Below, piece after piece: positions 7,855 to 14,916 of a stretch of 64,000 nucleotides of DNA. Position 1 is the stretch's first letter. Every line of letters starts with the position of its first letter. This DNA is from Stenotrophomonas maltophilia (lineage in GTDB: Bacteria; Pseudomonadota; Gammaproteobacteria; Xanthomonadales; Xanthomonadaceae), in the NCBI RefSeq assembly GCF_002205165.1, contig NZ_NIVS01000043.1:62001-126000 (forward strand), written 5' to 3'. The translations under genes and the position numbers were made by a program. A model generated the notes under the pieces. That model did no database searches. It was not told the origin of the DNA and saw only the letters and a program-made list of their open reading frames with translations.

Positions 7855-8751
7855 ATGACCCCGACCGATACCTTCCAGACCCACCGCCCCCGCCTGTTCG
7901 CCCTGGCCTACCGCCTGCTGGGCAGCCGCAGCGACGCCGAGGACATCGTCCAGGACGCCTGGCTGCGCTGGCAGGGCGCAGACACCGCCGTGATCCGCGA
8001 TCCGGAGGGCTGGCTGGTCACCGCCACCACCCGGCTCGGCCTGGACCGCCTGCGCGCCCTGCGCAGCGCGCGCGTCGACTACGTCGGGCCGTGGCTGCCG
8101 GAGCCGCTGGAGATCGCCCTGGACCCGGATCCGCTGCAGGACCCGGCCCAGCGCCATGCCCTGGCCGACGAGGTCTCGGTGGCCTTCCTGGCACTGCTGG
8201 AGCAGCTCAAGCCGGATGAGCGTGCCGCCTTCCTGCTCAAGGACGTGTTCGATTACGACTACCCGGACATCGCCCCGCTGCTGGAGCACTCCGCGGCCAA
8301 CTGCCGGCAGCTGGTATACCGGGCGCGGCAGCGCCTGCAGACCGGCGCGCCCCGCTTCACGGTCCCGGCCGCACAGCACCGCGAGCTGCTGGCGCGTTTC
8401 ATGGAAGCCTCCCAGCAGGGCGACCTGGCGTCGATACGCTCACTGCTCGACGCCAACGCCGAGATGATCTCCGATGGCGGGGGCCGCGTGACGGCGGCCA
8501 TCCGTCCACTGCTCGGCGCCGAGCGCATCGCGCAGCTGTACTGGGCGATCGCGCGCCGCAACGGCCAGCATCCGGCGCAGCTCGGCCAGGTCAACGGCGA
8601 GCCGGCGATCCTGCGCTTTGCCGGCGACCAGCTGCACTCGGTCACGATGATCACGGTCGATGCGGGGCGTATCGTGCGCGTGCTCAGCGTGCTCAATCCG
8701 GAAAAACTCACCGCGTTTGTCACAGCGCGCGACGCTGGCACGTCCTCCTGA
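7855..8751 (+). CDS. ECF41-group (SigJ-like) sigma factor with fused SnoaL/NTF2 regulatory domain
   Basis: The protein has 298 residues. Sigma-70 region 2 (about 5-75) contains RLLGSRSDAEDIVQDAWLRW. It is followed by WLPEP (80-84), the conserved linker of group ECF41. Region 4 (about 110-165) contains LKPDERAAFLLKDVFDYDYPDIA. A C-terminal SnoaL/NTF2-like domain has DGGGR (from 207) and NPEKL (from 281), close to the DGGGK and NPDKL signatures of the group. In characterised members this domain tunes activity in place of an anti-sigma factor. The start at 7855 is chosen because the promoter at 7820-7846 overlaps any longer reading. The inducing signal is unknown. The carboxymuconolactone decarboxylase-like gene next door is the classic partner. 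Confidence 0.93.
   Translation: MTPTDTFQTHRPRLFALAYRLLGSRSDAEDIVQDAWLRWQGADTAVIRDPEGWLVTATTRLGLDRLRALRSARVDYVGPWLPEPLEIALDPDPLQDPAQRHALADEVSVAFLALLEQLKPDERAAFLLKDVFDYDYPDIAPLLEHSAANCRQLVYRARQRLQTGAPRFTVPAAQHRELLARFMEASQQGDLASIRSLLDANAEMISDGGGRVTAAIRPLLGAERIAQLYWAIARRNGQHPAQLGQVNGEPAILRFAGDQLHSVTMITVDAGRIVRVLSVLNPEKLTAFVTARDAGTSS
8718..8744 (+). promoter_or_regulatory. ECF41 sigma promoter of the CMD-family gene
   Basis: TGTCACA at 8718-8724 and CGTC at 8741-8744 are again separated by exactly 16 bases. The site lies inside the last codons of the sigma gene. It should drive the downstream CMD gene independently of readthrough. Confidence 0.88.
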
Positions 8752-8755
8752 TGAA

Positions 8756-8774
8756 GACGGCCGCTGCGGCCGTC
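8756..8774 (+). promoter_or_regulatory. perfect inverted repeat in the CMD gene leader
   Basis: GACGGCCGC, one T, then GCGGCCGTC form a perfect palindrome starting 11 bases after the promoter's CGTC element. It would lie at the very 5' end of the mRNA, before the ribosome site GGAG at 8777-8780. It could stabilise the transcript, affect initiation or be an operator. No partner is known. Confidence 0.6.
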
Positions 8775-8786
8775 ATGGAGTCCCCG

Positions 8787-9230
8787 ATGTCCAGCTCACC
8801 CCGCGTTCCGTATACCCGCCTCGCCGCCGATGCCTTCAAGGGCCTGCTTGCTACCAGCAAGGCGGTCCACGACAGCTCGATCGATCCTGTGTTGATGGAG
8901 CTGGTGTTCCTGCGTGTCTCGCAGATCAATGGCTGCGGCTACTGCATGGACATGCACGGCACCACCCTGCGCAAGGGGGGAATCGAACCGCGCAAGCTCG
9001 ATACGCTGCCGGCCTGGCACGAGAGCCGTTTCTTCAATGCACGCGAGCGCGCCGCCCTGGGCTGGGCTGAGGCACTGACCCGGCTGAGCAGCGCAGCGCC
9101 TTCGGATGCCGCGTACGAAGCGCTGTTGCCGCACTTCGATGAAAAGGGCATCAGCGACCTCAGCATGGGCATCGCGGTGATCAATGCCTGGAACCGCCTT
9201 GGCGCCGGGCTGTTGCCGCCGCTGCCGTGA
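8787..9230 (+). CDS. carboxymuconolactone decarboxylase / AhpD-like protein, ECF41 target
   Basis: This 147-residue all-helical CMD-family protein has the redox motif NGCGYCMDMH (C50, C53, H57), as in AhpD-like alkylhydroperoxidases. It probably acts as a thiol-dependent peroxidase or related oxidoreductase in the cytoplasm. The exact substrate is unknown. ATG 8787 is preferred over in-frame ATGs at 8751 and 8775 because GGAG lies six bases upstream and the family length fits. The transcript from the promoter at 8718-8744 then has a leader of about 35 bases carrying the palindrome at 8756-8774. Confidence 0.88.
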   Translation: MSSSPRVPYTRLAADAFKGLLATSKAVHDSSIDPVLMELVFLRVSQINGCGYCMDMHGTTLRKGGIEPRKLDTLPAWHESRFFNARERAALGWAEALTRLSSAAPSDAAYEALLPHFDEKGISDLSMGIAVINAWNRLGAGLLPPLP

Positions 9231-9482
9231 TTTGCTGGCGGGAACGCGCTGAGCTGCCTTGTCCAAGCGCTCGCACGGAGTGACTGAATCGCACCTGCAT
9301 GCGCGCACGCAGCGCGTGAGCGCAAGGCAGGGGTATTTCTGACATGGAACTCGGACTTTCAGGACAGAAAACAGTGGATGCGTCTATCCAAAACACCTCG
9401 CTGATTTCTTGTTCAAATAACACCTCAGCCACGCCACGGTTCGCAGTACGGTCCGCCCTCTTTTTGGGCAGGACCGGACTGC

Positions 9483-11348
9483 ATGACACACACGCGCAGC
9501 GCAACGCTTCATCCACACCCGACTGCGTGGTTGACCGCGTATCTGCTCATCAACGCGGCCGGGTCTTCCCTGCCGGTGCTGTTGAACGTCACATGGCCCG
9601 CTGCCATCGACGCGCAGCTGTTTGTCGCCGTGGCACTGGCAAGCCAACTGATCCTCGCCCTGGCTGTGTGCTGCCTGCCCGGCTGGTTGCTGGGCAACAT
9701 CAAGATCAAGCCACTGCGTGCGCTGGCATTGCCCAGCGTGGTCACGCTGACCACGCTGTGGTGGATTGCGCTGCTCATCGATGCGCGGGTGTTCCACCAG
9801 TTCGGTTTTCATCTCAATGGTCTGGTCATCGGCCTGCTGCTCAGCGGTCGTCTAATGGAACAGCTCGGCCTGACCACCGTGTCCTGTCTGGTCGCCGGCG
9901 CCGTGCTCGCCGGCATGGCCACGCTGCAGCTGCTGTTCGCGCGCTGGCTTAAACACCGGCGCATTGCCGCGCTCCCGCGCGCCCGCTGGCTGTGGGTGCT
10001 GCTTCCCCTGCTGCCGATCACCCAAGGCCTGGCGATCTGGTACGACGCGCGCAGCCGAGCCGATGCCATGACCGGACTGCGCCCCATTCCCTGGCTGCAC
10101 ACCGCGACTGCGCGGCGCCACCTGGCCAGGCTGGGCTGGGCCCAGGAAGACGGCAGGCAACGCCAACTGGCGGGGCAGCCCAGCACCACCGCCGCCCTGC
10201 AGTACCCGCACCAGCCTTTGCAGTGCCGCGCGGAGCGGCCCATGAACGTGCTGATGATCGTGGTCGATTCGCTGCGTCATGACATGCTCACACCTGCGCA
10301 GATGCCCAATGCCAGCCAATTCGCCGCGCAGGGATGGCAGGCGGAGCAGCACTACAGCACCGGCAACAACACCATGCATGGCTTGTTTGGGTTGTTCTAC
10401 GGCCTGCCGGCCCTGCATACCAACACCATGATCCACCACCGCCGCGGGCCGGAGCTGCTGCGCCAGCTGGACCAGCGTGGCTACCAGTTCCATCTGTACG
10501 GTGGCGCTTCCCTGCAGGGCGCCCGCATGGACCGGGCCGTGTTCGCGCAGGTCGCCGCGCCGCTGCATACCGCGCCGAATGACGTCGCCCAGGATCTGCG
10601 TGATCGTTACGTTGTAAATCAGCTGGCCGCTGCCCTGCGCGCGCAGCCCGCCGAGACACCGTTCTTCGGGTTCATGCTGCTGGACAGCGCCCATGCGCCC
10701 TATGCCGTTCCGGCCGACGCAGAGCACCGGTTCCTGCCCCAGGCCAGATCCGGTGATCACCTCAAAACCCATCGCGGCACGGACCCCGCACCGTTGTTCA
10801 ACCGCTACCGCAATGCCGTGCTCAAGGCCGACACCCTGATCGGCCAGTTGCTGCAGGCCCTGGATGACAGCGGCCGCCGCGACGATACCGTGGTGATCAT
10901 CACCAGTGATCACGGCGAGTCCTTCAACGATCTCGGCCAGAACGACTGGGGGCACAACGGAAATTTCAGCGATGTGCAGACCCGTGTGCCGATGGCGATC
11001 CGCTGGCCGGGCCGGGCAGCCGCCAAAGAACCGGCCATCACCAGCCACATCGATATTGCACCGACGCTGCTGCGCCACCTGCTGGCCTGCAGCAATCCGC
11101 CCTCGGACCATTCGGCGGGGCTGGACCTGTTCGGCCCGCTGCCGCCGATGCGCCCGCTGCTGGTGGAGTCATGGACCCAGCGCGCGGTGCGCGTCGGCCC
11201 TCGGGCGCTGATCGTGCGGCCCTATGGCATCGAGGTACGCGACGCCGACTATCGTCAGATCCCGGATACCACCTCAACGGCCGCCATCACCGCCGCCATC
11301 ATCGACCAGATGCAGCTGCTCCAACCCATCAGCAGGCCGTCGCCGTAG
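9483..11348 (+). CDS. YejM/PbgA-like inner-membrane sulfatase-fold protein
   Basis: The protein has 621 residues. About five N-terminal membrane helices (about 15-190) resemble the DUF3413 domain of YejM. A linker and a periplasmic alkaline-phosphatase-superfamily domain follow, starting at NVLMIVVDSLRHDML. Metal-site features are intact: the Asp of VVDSLRHD, Thr297 in STGNNTMHG (nucleophile position) and DHGE at 476-479. In Enterobacteria, YejM senses periplasmic LPS and controls LpxC turnover. Whether this homologue does that or is a phosphoethanolamine-type transferase is open. The 250-base upstream region is unusually AT-rich here (about 9355-9430) and should contain its promoter. No operon partner is apparent. 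Confidence 0.82.
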   Translation: MTHTRSATLHPHPTAWLTAYLLINAAGSSLPVLLNVTWPAAIDAQLFVAVALASQLILALAVCCLPGWLLGNIKIKPLRALALPSVVTLTTLWWIALLIDARVFHQFGFHLNGLVIGLLLSGRLMEQLGLTTVSCLVAGAVLAGMATLQLLFARWLKHRRIAALPRARWLWVLLPLLPITQGLAIWYDARSRADAMTGLRPIPWLHTATARRHLARLGWAQEDGRQRQLAGQPSTTAALQYPHQPLQCRAERPMNVLMIVVDSLRHDMLTPAQMPNASQFAAQGWQAEQHYSTGNNTMHGLFGLFYGLPALHTNTMIHHRRGPELLRQLDQRGYQFHLYGGASLQGARMDRAVFAQVAAPLHTAPNDVAQDLRDRYVVNQLAAALRAQPAETPFFGFMLLDSAHAPYAVPADAEHRFLPQARSGDHLKTHRGTDPAPLFNRYRNAVLKADTLIGQLLQALDDSGRRDDTVVIITSDHGESFNDLGQNDWGHNGNFSDVQTRVPMAIRWPGRAAAKEPAITSHIDIAPTLLRHLLACSNPPSDHSAGLDLFGPLPPMRPLLVESWTQRAVRVGPRALIVRPYGIEVRDADYRQIPDTTSTAAITAAIIDQMQLLQPISRPSP

Positions 11349-11441
11349 CGCGTTGGCGACACGGGCCGATGGGCCGTCATGGCATGTACCGGCAGCGCAG
11401 GCGGCAGGCTTCATCTGCAAACTACGCAGGCGACGCGCACA

Positions 11442-13322
11442 ATGTCGCCCATGCCCGCCTCCCCCGCTGCCGGTGCACCCGGCCAGAAGAATCCCAGCCT
11501 GCGTGAGCGCGTCAATGCGATGCGCAACCTTCCCCCGTTCCTGCGCCAGGTCTGGCAGACCAGCCCGGGGCTGACGCTGGCCAGCCTCGGCCTGCGCGTG
11601 ATCCGCGCGTTGCTGCCGGTGGCGATGTTGTACGTCGGCAAGCTGATCATCGATGCCGCCGTGCACCTCAGCCAGCACGACGCCGGCTTTCCGCCGTTCG
11701 GTGAGGCGCTCTCCAGCGGCCTGCTCAACCCGCTGCTCGGCCTGCTCGCGCTCGAGTTCGGCCTGGCGATGGCCTCGGACCTGCTTGGCCGCATGGTCAG
11801 TTACGCCGATACGCTGCTGTCGGAGCTGTTCACCAACGTCACCAGCGTGCGCCTGATGGAACACGCGGCCGAGCTGGACCTGGAGGATTTCGAAGACCCC
11901 GACCTGCAGGACAAACTGGACCGTGCGCGGCGCCAGACCATGGGCCGGATGAACCTGATGAGCCAGCTGTTCGGGCAGGTGCAGGACAGCATCACCGTGG
12001 CCAGCCTCGCGGTCGGCCTGATCGTCTACGCGCCCTGGTTGATCCTGCTGCTCGCGGTGGCGCTGATCCCGGCCTTCATCGGCGAATCGCATTTCAATGC
12101 CGCCGGTTACAGCCTCAATTTCCAGTGGACACCGGAGCGTCGGCAGCTGGAGTACCTGCGCCAGATCGGGGCGAGCGTGGAAACCGCGAAGGAGGTGAAG
12201 ATCTTCAACCTCCATCGCTTCCTGATCGACCGCTATAAATTACTCGCCGAGAAGTTCTATCTCGCCAACCGCGCCCTGGCCCGCAAGCGCGCGATCTGGG
12301 GCACGCTGCTGGCCGCGCTCGGGACGCTGGGCTATTACGCGGCGTACGCCTACATCGCCTGGCGCACCGTGCGCGGCGATTTCTCGATCGGCGACCTGAC
12401 CTTCCTGGCCGGCAGCTTCCTGCGTCTGCGCCAGCTGCTGGAAGGCCTGCTGATCGGTTTTTCGCAGGTCGCCGGGCAAGCGCTGTACCTGGACGACCTG
12501 TTCTCGTTCTTCCAGATCGAACCGGAAATCCATTCGCGCCCGGACGCCATCGCCATCCCGCAACCGATCACCCAAGGCTTCGTGTTCGAGAATGTCGGCT
12601 TCCGCTATCCCGATGCCGAAAGCTGGGCCGTGCGCCATCTGGATTTCGACCTGCGTGCCGGCGAAGTGCTGGCGCTGGTCGGCGAGAACGGTGCCGGCAA
12701 GACCACCCTGGTCAAGCTGCTCGCCCGCCTGTACGACCCCGATGAAGGCCGCATCCTGCTCGATGGCCGCGACCTGCGCGACTACGACCTCGATGACCTG
12801 CGCGCCAACATGGGCGTGATCTTCCAGGATTTCGTGCGCTACAACCTCAGCGCCGGCGAGAACATCGGCGTCGGCCTGGTCGAGGCGATGACCGACGATG
12901 CGCGTATCCGCGATGCCGCCCGGCGCGGCATGGCCGATGAGGTGATCGCCGGCCTGCCCGGTGGCTACGACCAGCTGATCGGCCGACGCTTCAAGATGGG
13001 CGTGGACCTGTCCGGTGGCCAGTGGCAGAAGATCGCCATCGCACGGGCCTACATGCGCGATGCGCAGGTCATGATCCTGGATGAACCCACCGCGGCGCTG
13101 GATGCCCGCAGCGAGTTCGAGGTGTTCCAGCGCTTCAAGGAACTGTCCGACAACCGTACCGCGGTACTGATCTCGCACCGCTTCTCGTCGGTGCGCATGG
13201 CCGACCGCATCCTGGTGCTGGCCGGTGGCCGGATCGAGGCCAGCGGCACGCATGCCGAACTGATGACCCAGGGCGGCCGCTATGCCGAACTGTTTGAGCT
13301 GCAGGCCGCCGGCTACCGCTGA
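11442..13322 (+). CDS. ABC exporter, fused membrane and ATPase domains
   Basis: The 626-residue half-transporter would act as a homodimer. The membrane domain (about 30-340) is followed by an ATPase domain with Walker A GENGAGKTT (from 414), Q-loop VIFQDFVRYNL, signature LSGGQWQKIAIAR (from 523), Walker B MILDEPTAALD and the H-loop ISHRF. The motif MGVDLSGGQ and the coupling region ASVETAKEVKIFN resemble lipid or peptide exporters. The substrate is not identifiable and no biosynthetic genes adjoin. ATG 11442 (MSPMP) was chosen over the upstream 11379 because the extra residues are not hydrophobic or conserved-looking. No clear ribosome site precedes either. Confidence 0.9.
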   Translation: MSPMPASPAAGAPGQKNPSLRERVNAMRNLPPFLRQVWQTSPGLTLASLGLRVIRALLPVAMLYVGKLIIDAAVHLSQHDAGFPPFGEALSSGLLNPLLGLLALEFGLAMASDLLGRMVSYADTLLSELFTNVTSVRLMEHAAELDLEDFEDPDLQDKLDRARRQTMGRMNLMSQLFGQVQDSITVASLAVGLIVYAPWLILLLAVALIPAFIGESHFNAAGYSLNFQWTPERRQLEYLRQIGASVETAKEVKIFNLHRFLIDRYKLLAEKFYLANRALARKRAIWGTLLAALGTLGYYAAYAYIAWRTVRGDFSIGDLTFLAGSFLRLRQLLEGLLIGFSQVAGQALYLDDLFSFFQIEPEIHSRPDAIAIPQPITQGFVFENVGFRYPDAESWAVRHLDFDLRAGEVLALVGENGAGKTTLVKLLARLYDPDEGRILLDGRDLRDYDLDDLRANMGVIFQDFVRYNLSAGENIGVGLVEAMTDDARIRDAARRGMADEVIAGLPGGYDQLIGRRFKMGVDLSGGQWQKIAIARAYMRDAQVMILDEPTAALDARSEFEVFQRFKELSDNRTAVLISHRFSSVRMADRILVLAGGRIEASGTHAELMTQGGRYAELFELQAAGYR

Positions 13323-13362
13323 AACCCATGTCTGACGGGCCTGTCCGGCCAGTCAATGAGAA

Positions 13363-13382
13363 TTTATCTCATTTGAGATAAA
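13363..13382 (+). promoter_or_regulatory. perfect AT-rich palindrome upstream of fpr
   Basis: TTTATCTCA, two T residues, then TGAGATAAA form a perfect 9-bp inverted repeat, preceded by a further partial copy (TGAGAAT). It lies 35 bases before the fpr start in otherwise GC-rich DNA. It is likely an operator or activator site for fpr. The binding protein is not identified. Confidence 0.65.
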
Positions 13383-13417
13383 CTAGACCCGACGAAACCG
13401 ACCAGAACCCCACCCCC

Positions 13418-14197
13418 ATGTCTTCCGCTTTTGGCGCCGAAACGGTGCTTGAGGTCCGTCATTGGACCGACGCCTACTTCAGCTTCACCACGACCCGCGA
13501 CAGCGGCTTCCGCTTCGAGAACGGCCAGTTCGTGATGATCGGCCTGGAAACCGAAGCGCGCCCGTTGCTGCGCGCGTACTCCATCGCCAGTGCCAACTGG
13601 GAAGAAAACCTGGAGTTCTTCAGCATCAAGGTCCAGGACGGTCCGCTGACCTCGCGCCTGCAGCACATCAAGCCCGGCGACAAGGTGCTGGTCGGCAAGA
13701 AGCCCACCGGCACCCTGCTGATCAGCGATCTGCACCCGGGCAAGCACCTGTACCTGCTTGGCACCGGCACGGGCCTGGCGCCATGGCTGTCGGTGATCAA
13801 GGACCCGGAAACCTACGAACGCTTCGACAAGGTGATCCTCACCCACGGCGTGCGCTACGAAAAGGACCTGGCCTACCGCGACCTGTTCGAGAAGGAACTG
13901 CGCGAGCACGAATTCCTTGGCGAGATGATCGGCGACAAGCTGCTGTACTACCCGGCCGTCACCCGTGAGGCGTTCCCCAACCAGGGCCGCCTGACCTCGC
14001 TGATGGAAAGCGGGGAAATGCAGAAGACGCTCGGCCTGCCGCCGCTGGATCCGGAAAACGACCGCGCCATGATCTGCGGCAGCCCGCAGATGCTGGCCGA
14101 CCTGCGCACCGTGCTGGACAGCCGCGGCTTCCAGACCTCCCCACGCATCGGCACCCCGGGCCACTACGTGTTCGAACGCGCCTTCGTCGAAAAATGA
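13418..14197 (+). CDS. fpr: ferredoxin-NADP(+) reductase
   Basis: This 259-residue bacterial class-I FPR transfers electrons between NADP(H) and ferredoxin or flavodoxin using FAD. RAYSIAS (about 52-58) is the FAD-binding motif, GTGTGLAPW the nucleotide-phosphate loop and MICGSPQ the NADP region. The C-terminus YVFERAFVEK matches the subclass whose last residues contact FAD. Such reductases supply reducing power for Fe-S repair and oxidative-stress defence, so the palindrome upstream at 13363-13382 is a reasonable regulatory site. It is monocistronic, with hairpins downstream at 14203-14300. Confidence 0.93.
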   Translation: MSSAFGAETVLEVRHWTDAYFSFTTTRDSGFRFENGQFVMIGLETEARPLLRAYSIASANWEENLEFFSIKVQDGPLTSRLQHIKPGDKVLVGKKPTGTLLISDLHPGKHLYLLGTGTGLAPWLSVIKDPETYERFDKVILTHGVRYEKDLAYRDLFEKELREHEFLGEMIGDKLLYYPAVTREAFPNQGRLTSLMESGEMQKTLGLPPLDPENDRAMICGSPQMLADLRTVLDSRGFQTSPRIGTPGHYVFERAFVEK

Positions 14198-14202
14198 GGA
14201 CC

Positions 14203-14300
14203 AGCCACGCCACGCGTGGCTGAACCCCACCGAGGTGACGCAACACGAGCCGCCGGCCAACGGCCGGCGCTCCCCCGATCGCCCGGCCCAGACCGGGCGA
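14203..14300. repeat. three tandem hairpins between convergent fpr and gpx; SMAG-like
   Basis: AGCCACGC-CAC-GCGTGGCT (14203-14221), GCCGGCC-AAC-GGCCGGC (14252-14268) and TCGCCCGG/CCGGGCGA (14279-14300) follow each other in the intergenic space. The first two resemble stems of the GTAG-headed repeats seen elsewhere in the window but lack the GTAG head. They probably also block transcription between the convergent genes. Confidence 0.6.
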
Positions 14301-14305
14301 CGCCC

Positions 14306-14788
14306 TCAGCCCAGCGCCGCCTCGATATCCCCGCGCAGCGATGCCGGCGTATCGGTCGGCGCGTAGCGCCCCAGTACCTGCCCATCGCGGCCCACCAGGA
14401 ACTTGCTGAAGTTCCACTTGATCCGCCGTGTGCCCAGCACCCCGGCTTTCTCGGCCTTGAGCCACTGCCACAGCGGATCCGCCCCGTCGCCGTTGACCTC
14501 CACCTTGTCCGACATCGGGAAGCTGACCCCATAGGTCAGCGAACAGAACGCCCCGATCTGCGCAGCATCGCCCGGCTCCTGGTGCCCGAACTGATCGCAG
14601 GGAAACCCGATCACCACCAGCCCCCGCGGCCCGAACTCCCGCCACAGCGCCTCCAGCCCCTCGTACTGCGGCGTGAAGCCACACTTGCTGGCCACATTGA
14701 CCAGCAACAACACCTTGCCCCGGTACTGCGCCAACGCCTGCGGCTGACCCGACAGGTCCACGAACGGGAAATCGAAGGCAGTGGTCAT
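14306..14788 (-). CDS. glutathione peroxidase family thiol peroxidase
   Basis: The protein has 160 residues, usual for bacterial Gpx/BtuE. NVASKCGFTPQY holds the peroxidatic Cys36 in place of selenocysteine. GFPCDQFGHQEPG provides the family Gln and a further Cys, and IKWNFSKFLV supplies the Trp/Asn catalytic pair. It reduces hydroperoxides, probably with thioredoxin or glutathione. It is convergent with fpr and divergent from dcp. The resolving Cys position is less clear than in thioredoxin-dependent members. Confidence 0.92.
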   Translation of the reverse strand: MTTAFDFPFVDLSGQPQALAQYRGKVLLLVNVASKCGFTPQYEGLEALWREFGPRGLVVIGFPCDQFGHQEPGDAAQIGAFCSLTYGVSFPMSDKVEVNGDGADPLWQWLKAEKAGVLGTRRIKWNFSKFLVGRDGQVLGRYAPTDTPASLRGDIEAALG

Positions 14789-14916
14789 GGCAGGGAACTC
14801 CGTTGGAAAGACCTGATCTTAGAATGCCCTGCCCGGCCCAAACATGCCTTTCGACACAAGCCCCCTCCCGACGGCTCGGGTTACCCTCAAAGACTTGTCT
14901 GACCGGAGAACTCCCC

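Noticed and set aside
7795..7855. Upstream ATG start (7795) for the ECF41 sigma factor
   Set aside because: The TGTCACA-N16-CGTC promoter lies between this ATG and 7855, so the transcript would not include it, and the extra residues are not sigma-like.
13357..13382. Fur box reading of the fpr palindrome
   Set aside because: The half-sites are TTATC...GATAA, opposite to the GATAAT...ATTATC orientation of Fur boxes, and the match is poor.
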